Positions 23,586 through 34,164 of a stretch of DNA of 64,000 nt are shown here, one piece after another; within the stretch, counting starts at the first letter, position 1, and every line of letters begins with the position of its first letter. This DNA is from Heterostelium album PN500 (lineage: Eukaryota; Evosea; Eumycetozoa; Acytosteliales; Acytosteliaceae): assembly GCF_000004825.1 (NCBI RefSeq), contig NW_008805065.1:372001-436000 (forward strand). The letters are read 5' to 3'. The notes beneath the pieces were generated by a model. It did no database searches and was not told the origin of the DNA. It was given only the letters and a program-made list of their open reading frames with translations. Made by a program: the position numbers and the translations under genes.

Positions 23586-24297
23586 CTACAAAGATATCAG
23601 CTTCTGATAGCTTCTCTTTGATGTAATCAGCTTGTTCATCCTTGTATCATCACGTACTGGCTTTCCAACTTGTTTTAATAGTTCGAAAATCACAGGAAGA
23701 TCATAGTTGATTGCTTTTTTGCAGGTAGAACCACCACCACGGGATTTGAGAATACTATTCAACAGTACACCTTGACTACCACCAATAGCAACGATCGATT
23801 CAAACTTGTCTGCGTGAAAGTCACTCATTTCAAGAAGAGTCGATGCGAAATTAATAGCATAGATAGAGAGTATGTTGAAAAGACATTTGGCAACATCGTG
23901 ATGGTCAATTAGATACTCCCAAATACTTGGTTTTCCAATGAGTAAGCTCAAGTTGGAGTGACCGCTACGAATGGTGCTAGTCAAGTTCTTCCACAAGTTG
24001 TACGCCAATGGACTACCGTTGAGAAGTACGTACAACAGGAACCAGCAACATCTAAGATAATGCAGTATGTTGGAATACACGAGTATCGGTATCTCTAAAG
24101 ATACCAATGGAGGACAATGCACGTAGCAAACGGTAGAGTGCATCTGGACAACAGGTAGAGTCTATTGCTAACTTTTCAATTGATTTCGATCCAGTGACAT
24201 GTGTTTGGCAACATCCAGTTCACAAACATGCACGCGATTTTTAAAGACTACCACAGAGTTGGGTGATCGTGAGAGTTGGGTTTTGAACTTCTTCCAT
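23586..24297 (-). pseudogene. broken plant-type O-methyltransferase gene
   Basis: Pieces of a SAM-dependent O-methyltransferase (family of D. discoideum DmtA, which methylates a DIF-1 precursor) occur in the right order but in different frames. Start-like MEEVQNPTLTITQLCG (from 24297); dimerisation-region text KLAIDSTCCPDALYRLLRAL then SSIGIFRDTD and FQHTALS; then in another frame NLWKNLTSTIRSGHS, GKPSIWEYL, and SAM-motif-like SIVAIGGSQGVLL (family VDVGGSHG). At least one stop lies just after the N-terminal piece, a frame change near 24080, a probable internal deletion near 24220, and the catalytic C-terminal third is missing. Coding-like codon use is kept, so decay looks recent. Sequencing error alone would not explain the missing C terminus. 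Confidence 0.7.
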
Positions 24298-24629
24298 ACT
24301 TTTATAGTGAGAAATATTTTGAAAAGTAATAAATTAAACTTTAATATTATATTATTGTAATTTATACAACTGTAATAAATTCAATAAATAAATAAAATTT
24401 ACTTTTTATTCAGTTTCATTATTTATATTTTAATTAGATTTTAATTAGATTTTAATTTTAGTTATTGTAATCTTTTTTGATTAATATTACAATTTATTTA
24501 AAAAAAAAAGACATCTGTTTTTATTAAAAAAAATTATATCAATAGACTATTTTATGTACATATTAATAATGAGCAAATTAACTTTTTTTTTTTGGTAACA
24601 TTATTTTATTTTTTATTTAAATTATTTTA
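24298..24629. other. intergenic region between the methyltransferase pseudogene and the EGF/TIG gene
   Basis: AT-rich DNA with A and T homopolymers. Contains the string ATATCAATAGACT (24536-24548) shared with the tandem repeat at 7.1-7.6 kb. No gene seen. Confidence 0.5.
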
Positions 24630-27600
24630 TTAAGGTGATTTTGTTGCACCATCAATATTTGGTATATTAGATCTCTTTCTAACTCTGATGATATAGAATG
24701 CAATACTACTAATAGATGCCACTGCGAAAACAGCAAGTATAGCAAGAGATGCTGCCAAAACAACATTGTCGTCGGATACATTTGAACATTTGGGTGTAGG
24801 TGGATTCGCGTTTACTAGCACCGAGTAATCAGGATCGACTATACAGGTTCTCTTGAAGTACGGTATGATGAGTGCAATGTCAACACTTGGTGAGTCATTG
24901 TTTTTAATCGATGCGAATCTTATACTCTTCATCTTTCCATCCAATATAGCTTTGTTAAAGAATTTGGCAAACAGAGTTGACCATCCAGTGTAGGTTTTGA
25001 ACCATAGTACTTCACTTCTTTGATCATCGTTGGTGGCTACATTGGTGGTTGGTCTTGGGTTGAATTTATTGTTGAAACCAAATTTAGTGTAGAGTAGCGA
25101 TGATGAATAACATTTATCATTGATATCTCTCTGAATTGCATCGCTAGTTAATATAAGCTCGAGATGATTGCTGCGATTAGAGAATGGCCAATGATCTATG
25201 GAAATGGTGTATTTCAGTGAACCTTTACTCTTGCGAAGTTGTTGATCACCGAAATTAAAGTGTTTCGTTTCGTTTGAGAATTCAATGTCAACGGTGAGAT
25301 TCGCAAGATTTGGCATCGTCAAGTTGTAAACCCATTGTTCTTTCGATAGAGACACCATTGTCCAACTCATCTTGTTGAGATCATATCTCTGAACTATTGA
25401 TTTGCTTGCAGACATTTCTCTGATCTCTTTGATATTCAGATTGAATGTCGAAAGAGATTCCGTTATGATTTGAGTATGCGGCGAATAATCGGAGAGTGAC
25501 AGAGAAACATTGGTATCAATATTGTTTGAACTTATATTACAATACGGTCCAGTCCAATTCTCATTACAAAAGCATATTCCACTATTACAGAATCCATTAT
25601 TATAACATGTAGTGTTATCACAATCATAACCTTTTTTAATTGGAAAAATAAATTAGTTACTTTTTAAAGATTGAATTTATAAAGATATTACTTACTTGGA
25701 TCTATAAATAATATAAAATCATCAGATCTTTGATTTGATACAGAGACATATAAAATATCTTTGTAAAAATTATTTGCGGCAACCCAACATGAAAGTGATT
25801 TATGAGGTGTGATTAATGAAATATTTGAGCATGAATTGCTTCCAATGAAAATTGAGATATCACTGGTTATATTTCCAAAATTGTCACCGTAAATCGTTAA
25901 TAATCCACCACTTTGTGTGATAGTAGATGTTTCATTAATTGAAGGGGGTAGATAATAAAAACTTTGATTATCTGTTGAGAATTGTCCGAGTGATACAAGA
26001 GAGATGGAATGTGAACCAGTACCTAGACTAATAAGACATTGCAAATAATTTTCGTTTATCACTGTTAGGTTGGTACAATTCTTTGAATCTATTAGAACCC
26101 AAGTATTATCAAAGTCATGTATTCCACTAACATTAAGCGAAACAATTCCACCTGATGTAGGTACTCTTGTAGTACTATTTATATAGGGAGCTAAAATATT
26201 GATTTTCAATAAATTTAATTAATATATAATAAATATTAAAAAGTTTTAAAAAGTTTTTACAATACCTTTGAATTTTGCAACAATTTTCTTTACACCATTT
26301 ATCACAATAATAACATTTTCACTATCCAAAAAATCTGGATTAACTTGACAAGTTAAAATATTAGCTTTTTTCAAAACAATATTATTACAACTTCTTTTTC
26401 CAATTTCTATTGTAAAATTAGTTGATTGAGGGATCTTTTCTCCTTCCATCTCTATCAATCCCTTTCCCAAACTAGAAACTCTTATTATATTTGGAAATTC
26501 TAGATTCTTTTATTAATATTAAATCAATATAAAAATTAAAATTATACAAACCTTGGCAATATTTTAAATTTTCTGGTGGACAAAAACAATTAAATGAACC
26601 AATAGTATTAACACAACTATAATAGTTTGGACATATATTGGGAATTGTAGTGCATTCATCAATATCTACACATTGTTGGTTCATAAATTTAAAACCATCG
26701 GGACAATCACAACGATATCCACCATAACTATTTATACAAGTTCCATTACCACATGGTTTTTGGGTTTTACATTCATCTTCATCTAAAATTATTTTTTAAA
26801 TAATAAAAATTAATAAAAATATTGATAATACTATATGATTAACTTACCTATACAAGTAAAACTATCTTTAGGTACATATCCAAGTTTACATTGACAAGTA
26901 TAGCTTCCAACGGTATTTGCACAAACAGAATTCTCAGAGTTACAAATTGTAGTATTTGAACATTCATTTATATCTATAATTTAGAATATTAATATTAAAT
27001 AATTAAATAATAGATAATTTTTTAGTATTTACCAACACACTGATTATTTTTAAATTCATAACCATCTGCACATCTATTACATGTAGGTCCTGCAAATAGA
27101 TCATAACAATCACATTGACCTTTGCTATTACATTTTCCATGAAGACATAGATCTGGACAAGTTGATGAGAAATTCGTTGGTGTTCCAATGTAAAAAGTTT
27201 GGTTGTAGAGTAATGTAAATGTCTCTTTATCGGTATTGTATTTACTGCAATTAAAAAATATATCGTTGCATTCGGAATTGACTAGTGTTTGGAATTCAGA
27301 GTAAATAGAGGATGATCCACCACATACATAGGTTGACAGACAAGGTTTACTCAGTTCGATAACATTGGAGAATGGAGGAGTCTTTTCAATGGTGGTCGAT
27401 TGTGATGCGAATATACATGCAGACTCTACTTTTTCATCTGGATTATTTGTCGATTTAATACCAATCTTTGATCGAGTTGCTGAAGCACACTGAGAATAGA
27501 CCAAATACTTATTCTTTACAATTTCTATGTCGGATATATCAGCAAACGATCTCATTCCATTCAAAGGTTTTGAAAGAGCTGGACAATATGAGCTGGAATG

Positions 27601-27933
27601 TTCTTGATTAAGATCAACACCAAAAACATTTAATGGATTTTTCCAAAAATTCGAAGAAGTACTTGATACTTCATTAATAGAAGTTTGATCAATAAAATAA
27701 ACTGAATATCCACTATATAAACACTTTTTAAAATATATTTATTAATATTTAAAACTAAACTTTTTGATTTTAAATTCCAAAACCAAACTTACCTCTGAAA
27801 AATATAAAGTTTTAATACCTGATGTTCTCCCTAAACATACCGAATCATTTGAATTATAATAAAAATTTGATGGACATATCGAATTTACACATTTAAATAT
27901 AAATATAATAAATATTAAATAAAAAAGTTTCAT
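24630..27933 (-). CDS. ComC-like transmembrane protein with EGF and IPT/TIG domains
   Basis: Seven exons on the minus strand, each junction in frame: 27933-27793, 27723-27033, 26973-26848, 26782-26552, 26499-26266, 26190-25696, 25630-24630; 972 residues. Signal peptide MKLFYLIFIIFIFKCVNS; a Cys-containing N-terminal domain; an EGF (CLHGKCNSKGQCDC); three calcium-binding-type EGF modules starting DINEC, DEDEC and DIDEC; two IPT/TIG modules (about 425-665); another EGF (CYNNGFCNSGICFCNENW); a large ectodomain; one transmembrane helix (about 925-950) and a short tail ending RVRKRSNIPNIDGATKSP. Exons 3-5 are single modules in the same intron phase, so they can be gained or lost without frame damage. 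The family in D. discoideum (ComC and relatives) has roles in cell-cell signalling and adhesion; a specific role here is not deducible. Confidence 0.88.
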
Positions 27934-29681
27934 TTTCCTAAAAAAAAATTGTTTTATGGACTTTCGATAGATAAATACTATTAAAAAAAAATATATTTGA
28001 TTATTTCTATATCATTGTATATATAAAAATAAAATTTTGGGGATATTAAAAATTTCTATAAAGTAATATAAAAATAAATAAACTTATATTAAAAATAAAT
28101 TAATAATTCTCATTAAAACAATACAAATAAAACATAAACAATGTTATCATTTGTTTTGCCCTAAATGGATTACACTAAACAATCAATAAGAACCAGTAAT
28201 CGTACAGTACGAAATTATATAAAATTGAATAATGATCTATCATTATACTACTTTTATTCACCAACATCATCAGAATTCGAAAATAACCACATGATTAATT
28301 TTTCAACTGGATCTTTTTGATAAAGACAAATAAAATTACATTAACACACCACACAACAAACTGCTCATATAAATGTTAATCAGTATCTAAACGCACATTG
28401 TGTTAATTTTATTTTATTGTTATTATGTTTTATGTTTTTATTTTAACTTGTTATCATTATTGTGTAACAGTACTACTATTATTAAAGTAGCTGTAGTAAC
28501 TTTGATTGAAATCACTCTAGATATATGGTATACCAACCATCTGAAATACCTATACTATATTGTAATAAATTGAAAATCGTAGATTGATTTGAGTTTCTCA
28601 CATGTGTTGGTATGTAAATGTGGGTTTATATAACCATGCCATGTGTTGTTTAGTTTTATTATCATTTTCTATATGGAGTTTAGGTTATTGACAATATATT
28701 GTTTTATTGATTCTAATTAATTTATTTTCAATGTTCTACAGCTAGAAGAATATTAATGACTCATTTCATCTTTGTTGGAATTAAGTTGTAACATGAGAAA
28801 ATAATAGTTTAAAATCATCTTTTTTGTTTTAAATAATGATTTTGAAAAGAAAAAAATAGTAAATAATGGGATGACCTGTTATGTGGATTATATAATAGAT
28901 TTGTAATGTTTATAATTGTCCACTGATGGACATTATTAATTGGGGTTGGTGTGTTCCAATCAAATTTTATTTATAAATAGACTGAGAAAAGAAATACCTT
29001 TTGAAAAGTTAAGATATCTATTATCTTTTTAATCAAAACAAGGATTTATAGAGCGTGGAATGAATAATAAAAGTGAGTTTATTAAATATATATTAACATT
29101 TCAATCGACATATATATATCTAATTTACAAATTTAACAGATGGTTTTAATTAATTTGATTGGACCTAAATAAATAAGGAAGTTAGATAGATTTGAATAGA
29201 TCTAATGTTTAGATCTATATAATAATGAACTAACTGAAAACTATAAGTTATAAAAATAATTCTATATTTAAGTTTGAATAAATCTAAACTTTTTCTGTTT
29301 ACAGATGCAAACAAAAAAAAAAGAATGAAGTTATTTGATTTTTGTTTTTTTTTTTATTATTATTTGTATTTATAAAATGTAGATGTAGTTTTAATAAAAA
29401 AAGTATGATTTAAAATTAACGAATCTTGTAAATAGATGGGTTTGGTCAATTATTTGAATTTAGTTGATTTTTTTTTTTTTGTACCATTTTCCACCAAAAA
29501 AAAAAGAATCAGTTGAAATCTGCAAATATCTTGTGGTTATATAAGGTTTCAAAATATCTGTTGCTGCGTAATTTGTATTCCAACTCTGAGGGCAAATGAT
29601 TTAGTTCTTTCTTATCAGACTTTTAATTGATATCTTTTAAAAACATTAGATGTAATAATTTGAAAAAAAAAAAAGAGTAGA
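27934..29681. other. intergenic region between divergent EGF/TIG and surface-protein genes
   Basis: 1.75 kb of AT-rich DNA between opposed starts. One short coding-like frame (28165-28320, separate entry). The rest shows T and A runs and no conserved feature that I recognise. Confidence 0.45.
28165..28320 (+). CDS. hypothetical small ORF, 51 residues
   Basis: Opens at ATG (MDYTKQSIRTSNRTVRNYIK...) and ends in TGA after ...NFSTGSF. Codon choice looks coding-like compared with the surrounding AT-rich DNA, with few low-complexity residues. No signal peptide, no known motif, no clear splice partner. It could be a lone peptide, one exon of an unseen gene, a remnant or chance. Confidence 0.25.
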   Translation: MDYTKQSIRTSNRTVRNYIKLNNDLSLYYFYSPTSSEFENNHMINFSTGSF

Positions 29682-30450
29682 ATGAGCGGATTTAACAATT
29701 TTACAAGTACAACATTTTTTGTAGTTTTATTAGTTAGCTGTAGTTTTGTGTTGAGATGTTCTTCACAATCCAATGAGTACACTGTGTTTGACACGAGCGG
29801 TAATCTAGCGGTAGGACTCAAAGTTGAAGCAATCAATGGTCAATACAGCGATACCTATCTGGTCAATGGCAGAGCAGCTTTATCCGTTACTGGACATAAC
29901 GATTGTAAGTGTTAGTTAAAATTAGGATATCCTTTGATTGACGCATAGAATATCAACTAATTCGATTCTAGTTAATGTCTTTTCTATTATTTCCTATCCA
30001 AATGGATTTGATTTGAAAAGATGGAAATATTTAGAGTTTTATCTCTATATAGAGAATTCTTTGAACGTACAAAATACTTCGATTAGAATGTTCTTTGACA
30101 GTTCTTTGGGAAATCTACCGGCCGATTCGAAAATGGTTACCATCACAGATAATAGCAACTACCTCGTTGGTAACATCACTCAAGACTATCAATTGGTTAG
30201 GGTGTTAATGTCAGACCTGAACTTTGGTGGTGTCGACTCAGTCACTCGTATCTGTTTCAATAGCAGACCAACAGAGTGGTGGTACAACATTGCCAATGCA
30301 ACACTTCTTTCCTCTCCATCTTCAACACTAGGTCCCTCTGGACATGATCCATCCAATCCAAACAAACCTTCGGTGAACAACGCCACCTACACATCACTTT
30401 CATGTCTATATATCATATCAACTCTAATTTTATCTATCATTCTTATATAA
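29682..30450 (+). CDS. probable secreted, possibly GPI-anchored protein with a beta-sandwich domain
   Basis: Exons 29682-29904 and 29972-30450, joined inside a Phe codon; 233 residues. An N-terminal hydrophobic segment (about 8-30) fits a signal sequence. The middle has WKYLEFYLYIENS, IRMFFDSSLG and QLVRVLMSDLNFGGVDSVTR, a pattern like carbohydrate-binding-module or galactose-binding-like jelly rolls (YLEF...; V...L..F.G...V..I.F). The C terminus is Pro/Ser-rich and then hydrophobic to the end (ISTLILSIILI), with small residues just before, as in GPI-anchor signals. Several N-glycosylation sites. The domain call is structural inference and the ligand is unknown. Confidence 0.65.
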
Positions 30451-30994
30451 TAAAATAAATAAATTTAATAAATAATAGATTTATACTACTGTTGTAATAA
30501 TTTTAGATCACTAATTCAAAAATAGTCAAACATCTACGAAAGGATATTTCGCTTTAAGTTGTAGTTTTACAACAGTTTTTAGAACATTTGTAGTTAGCAT
30601 AATCATGTTTCTATTGAGATTCAATCTCTAGCTAAACCTGTCATTGAGATTCTAATGAACAAAATTTTATATTTGCAACTTTTGTGGTGACATATTAATA
30701 TTTGCTGTGTATCAACACAAACTTAAATTTATTAATTATTAATTAATTAAAATTAAAGAATCTTTATTATCCAATTGGCAAATTACAAATTTTTTTTTGT
30801 TTCATTCCACCCAAAAAAAAAAAAAAAAAATTTTTTTTGCCGATCACGGACCAAATTACAAATTATTTAATTTAAAAAGCCCACAAATGTTTCAGAATGG
30901 ACCATTATAAAAGCTTCTATTAAACTCATCAGTAGTATTTATTATTATTATTCTTAATAACTACTTTATTATTACAACTAAATATATATAAAAA
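30451..30994. promoter_or_regulatory. intergenic region with promoter of the beta-lactamase-like gene
   Basis: 3' flank of the surface-protein gene, then long A and T tracts (30790-30840), a GCCCACAAATG string at 30879 and a TATA-box-like ATTATAAAAG about 30905, roughly 90 bp before the start codon. No coding sequence. Confidence 0.4.
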
Positions 30995-32364
30995 ATGGAT
31001 AGATCAAATATACAAGACCCACCCGAATATGGTATGTTAATATTATTACTATTACGAAAGAATTAGAAAAGATTATATTTAATATGTATTAATTGAAATT
31101 AATTCTTTTTTTTTTCTCTCTATCTCTTTTTATAGAGGACCAAGAACAATCAGATCCATTAAAGAAAGGTTGGATGATTGGAAGCCCACCACCAGCTGAT
31201 AAGATAATTAAGTTTATTCATGAAGATAATAAATTCCCACAGATGAGATGGTCATTGGCCAACATTAGACAATTGGTACCAACCGCTCAAATCTCTCATG
31301 GTCTAGGTCCAATCTCAAATCTACCACAACGTCCCCATGATATCTCTCAAGTTCAATGGGTCGATGCCGAAGGAAACACTAAAACCTTTATGGATATGAT
31401 GAATTTGACCTATACCGATGGTCTCATGGTTCTACACAAGGGTCATGTTGTCTATGAGAAATATTTCGGTGTTATGAATCCAACGAAACCACATCTTGCA
31501 ATGTCCGTTACCAAATCATTCGTTGGAACATTGGGTGCCATTCTCGTACACGAAGGAAAGATCGATGATACTAAGCAAGTGATTCATTACGTTCCAGAGT
31601 TGGCTCGTACTGCCTATGGTGATGCCACCGTTCGACAAGTCTTGGACATGACCATCTCTGTTAAATACAGTGAAGACTATTCCGATGAAAATGCAGAGGT
31701 TTGGAACTACAGTCAATCCGCTGGTTCAATGCCACGTCTTCCCGACTACGACGGACCAGAGACTCTCTATGAATTCCTTCTTACATTGAGAAAGGATAAA
31801 GAGCATCAACATGACGAACGTTTCTGGTACAAGACCGTCAACACTGAAATCTTGGCCTGGATCATCAGACGTGTCACTCAGAAGCCATTGGCTGTCTATC
31901 TCTCCGAGAGAATCTGGCAGAGAATGGGTGCTGCCGACGACGCTTACTTCATGGTCGACAGTATCGGTACCGAGTCGGCAGGTGGTGGTTTCAATACATG
32001 TCTCCATGATCTCGCCAGATTCGGTGAGGTCATGCGTAACCGTGGTTTCTTCAATGGCCAACAAGTGATCCCAGCTGAGGTTGTCGATGATATCAAATTT
32101 AATGGTGACAAGAAGAAATTCGAACCCGCTGGTTATCACACCCTCGAAGGATGGAGCTATCGTAATATGTGGTGGGTAGGTGAAGATGCAGTCGGAGAGT
32201 TTGAGGCCAGAGGTATCCATGGTCAGAGAATCCACGTCAACACAAAGGCTGAAATGACCATCGTTAGATATGCATCACATCCATATGCTTCCAACATTAT
32301 TAATGATCCACCCACTCAAGCTGCCTACAGAGCATTGGCCAAGTATTTGCAGCAATTAAAATAA
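30995..32364 (+). CDS. serine hydrolase of the beta-lactamase/NylB family
   Basis: Exons 30995-31031 and 31136-32364, joined inside a Glu codon; 421 residues. The catalytic SxxK motif is in LAMSVTKSFVG (about 146-150), followed by the Tyr-containing YKTVNTEILAW motif (about 246) and AGGGFNTCLHDLARFG. The order resembles 6-aminohexanoate-dimer hydrolases and other class-C-lactamase relatives, which act on amides or esters and are not necessarily lactamases. With the short first exon (MDRSNIQDPPEY) there is no signal peptide, suggesting a cytosolic enzyme. A hydrophobic start inside the intron reads like a signal peptide but is rejected. Such genes are common in bacteria, so ancient transfer is possible, but codon use and the intron look native. 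Confidence 0.85.
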
Positions 32365-32646
32365 ATTCTTTCGCAGGTTACAAACATGTCTGTCTAATCC
32401 AATTTTAACTAATAAAGTGATTTTTATTTGTATTCTGACTCTATAAAAACTTGAAAAATAATATTCTCAATAGCGCTATCATTTTTGATATTATAATTGA
32501 ATCGATTTTATAATTATTCTACAGTAATATATTTTATTAATCGATAAAATAGTGACTTGAAACTTTTTATTAGGTACTTTCCACCAATCTTACACTGCAA
32601 AGAAAGATTTTCAAGTTAACAAAAAAAAAAATTTTTTGTTTCGAAA

Positions 32647-33020
32647 ATGGAGAATTATCTGGAAGCTATTAAAAAGATGATTAAATACTTACGCTCTACT
32701 AATGGATACCAATTGTTTGTAAAACTCTAGAAGTGCATAATATTAAAATTAAAATATTATAATCTATTCCAATAAAGATAAATAGAATATTATAACTATT
32801 TAATATCATACAATGCTGATATATTCTTTGAACTTGAAATTTTTAAATTATATTTTCATAAAGATTACATTTACAAATAAGATAATCCTATTGACAAACA
32901 AATTAGAAAAGAAAAGTATTTAAAAGAAATAGATAATTGAAGGTCAAGTTATAACATACTTCAACCATTACTTTGAACTCCCACTTAGAACCTCATTAAT
33001 GAAATTGAAGTGTAAGAAAT
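32647..33020 (+). pseudogene. decayed coding remnant, family unknown (+ strand)
   Basis: Short stretches read like protein in more than one frame: MENYLEAIKKMIKYLRSTNG from 32647, then ADIFFELEIFKLYFHKDYIY near 32820 and EGQVITYFNHYFELPLR near 32945. They are broken by stops and frame changes, at least three in all. Amino-acid composition is normal for dictyostelid coding DNA. I do not recognise a family. An unannotated multi-exon gene is an alternative, but I found no splice set that opens the frame. Confidence 0.35.
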
Positions 33021-33186
33021 AAAACAAAATTAAAAATAAAAAATTCTATGGTTATGTAATTATTAAAGAAAAATAATTTGTATTTTAACAATGCTATTAA
33101 TTTTAATTTATTTTATATTGATAAAGAAAACTTTTAGGGAAGAGGAAAAAAAAAAAAATTGCTCGGGAGTATTTAAATTTATTTTC

Positions 33187-33253
33187 CATTTTTGTCTTTG
33201 AGTAAATTAACCATACTATGGGTGTATGGTTAATTTACTCAAAGACAAAAATG
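33187..33253. repeat. perfect inverted repeat/hairpin, 29-bp arms, 9-base loop
   Basis: Bases 33187-33215 are the exact reverse complement of 33225-33253; the outermost loop bases C and G can also pair, giving 30 bp and a 7-base loop. There are no mismatches. The arms are of mixed composition, not simple AT repeats (they contain GTCTTTGAG and CTCAAAGAC). It sits between two convergent decayed coding remnants. As RNA it would form a precursor-like stem; as DNA, a cruciform. Confidence 0.85.
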
Positions 33254-33697
33254 AGTAATATCAGATTGTTTTTCAAATCGTTTTTGAATTCGACTTTGGA
33301 AAAATTGATAATAAATCTGCATCGATTAAATCTCCGTTCTCTGTGACATTTGGATGTGCTTAAATGTTTCTAAAGTTTTTGAGTTCTGTCAAGGTATCAT
33401 TGGTATCATTGATAAAGTCTTTATAAAAATCCAAATTGATTTGTAATTCTGAATTATTCTTTACAATTTTTTTGAATTGGTGAAGGGATTTAGATTTGGT
33501 ATTCTCACCTTCGACCAGAATGCAGAATTTTCTTTCAGTACCAAAACTTTCTTAATACTAATGTAAAATGATTATTCTTCTTTTCCATCTCCAAATTATT
33601 TACAATATTAAATAGTTGTTTGTTTAATAAGATTGTTTTGGTAAATTTAAAATTGATGTTTGATTTAGATGTACATTTAAACAATAAATAATGATAT
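33254..33697 (-). pseudogene. decayed coding remnant, family unknown (- strand)
   Basis: On the minus strand, YHYLLFKCTSKSNINFKF runs on to LFNIVNNLEMEKKNNHF, then after a frame change come GTERKFCILVEGENTKSKSL, then KNNSELQINLDFYKDFIND and TELKNFRNI. After a stop it continues AHPNVTENGDLIDADLLSIF. At least two interruptions over about 440 bp. The text looks like genuine former coding DNA, but I cannot name the family. Confidence 0.4.
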
Positions 33698-34164
33698 GGT
33701 GAATATTTAATATATTTATAGAATTCATGATTTAATTATAGATAATAAAAGATATAGTAATATAATAATATGAGAATTTAAATATACAAATGGTCCACTA
33801 TAATTCCTTTAAATACCTTCATTTCTGAAGACCATCATCAATGATAGTTTACATTAAAAATGAAAACTAACAAATGATAGATAGAAAAAGGGTTAAAACA
33901 ACTAAAATAGCTCAAATTTATGGCATTGGTAAACCTGTCTTCATGTCAAAGAGAAAGAATCAAAAAAAAAATTTTTAGAGAAAAGTGTCGAGGTCTAATA
34001 AGACAATGGATTTATATGTGAAAAAAAGACGTACATATTTTCATCATACACAAAATCAAGTTTATAAATAACATTAACTTATGTAAATAAACACCGAGTT
34101 TGTTTTTATAATTAGAAATCAATTGTAACTCTAAGAAATAAACTTTGATTTGATGGAACCTATT

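Larger units (their letters stand above)
32365..34164. other. gene-free region with decayed coding remnants and a hairpin
   Basis: 1.8 kb between two minus/plus gene ends. Contains coding-like remnants on both strands and a perfect hairpin between them (separate entries). 33700-34164 is plain AT-rich DNA forming the 3' flank of the TBC1D7 homologue. Confidence 0.5.

Noticed and set aside
23570-23635. Minus-strand text DEQADYIKEKLSEADIFVV as a separate gene
   Set aside because: Too short, no start or splice partner, and overlaps the broken methyltransferase; origin unknown.
31093-31140. Signal-peptide-like start MKLILFFFSLSLFIE for the beta-lactamase-like protein
   Set aside because: It is a polypyrimidine intron end read as protein. 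The 30995 exon with GTATGT donor and TATAG acceptor gives a better start.
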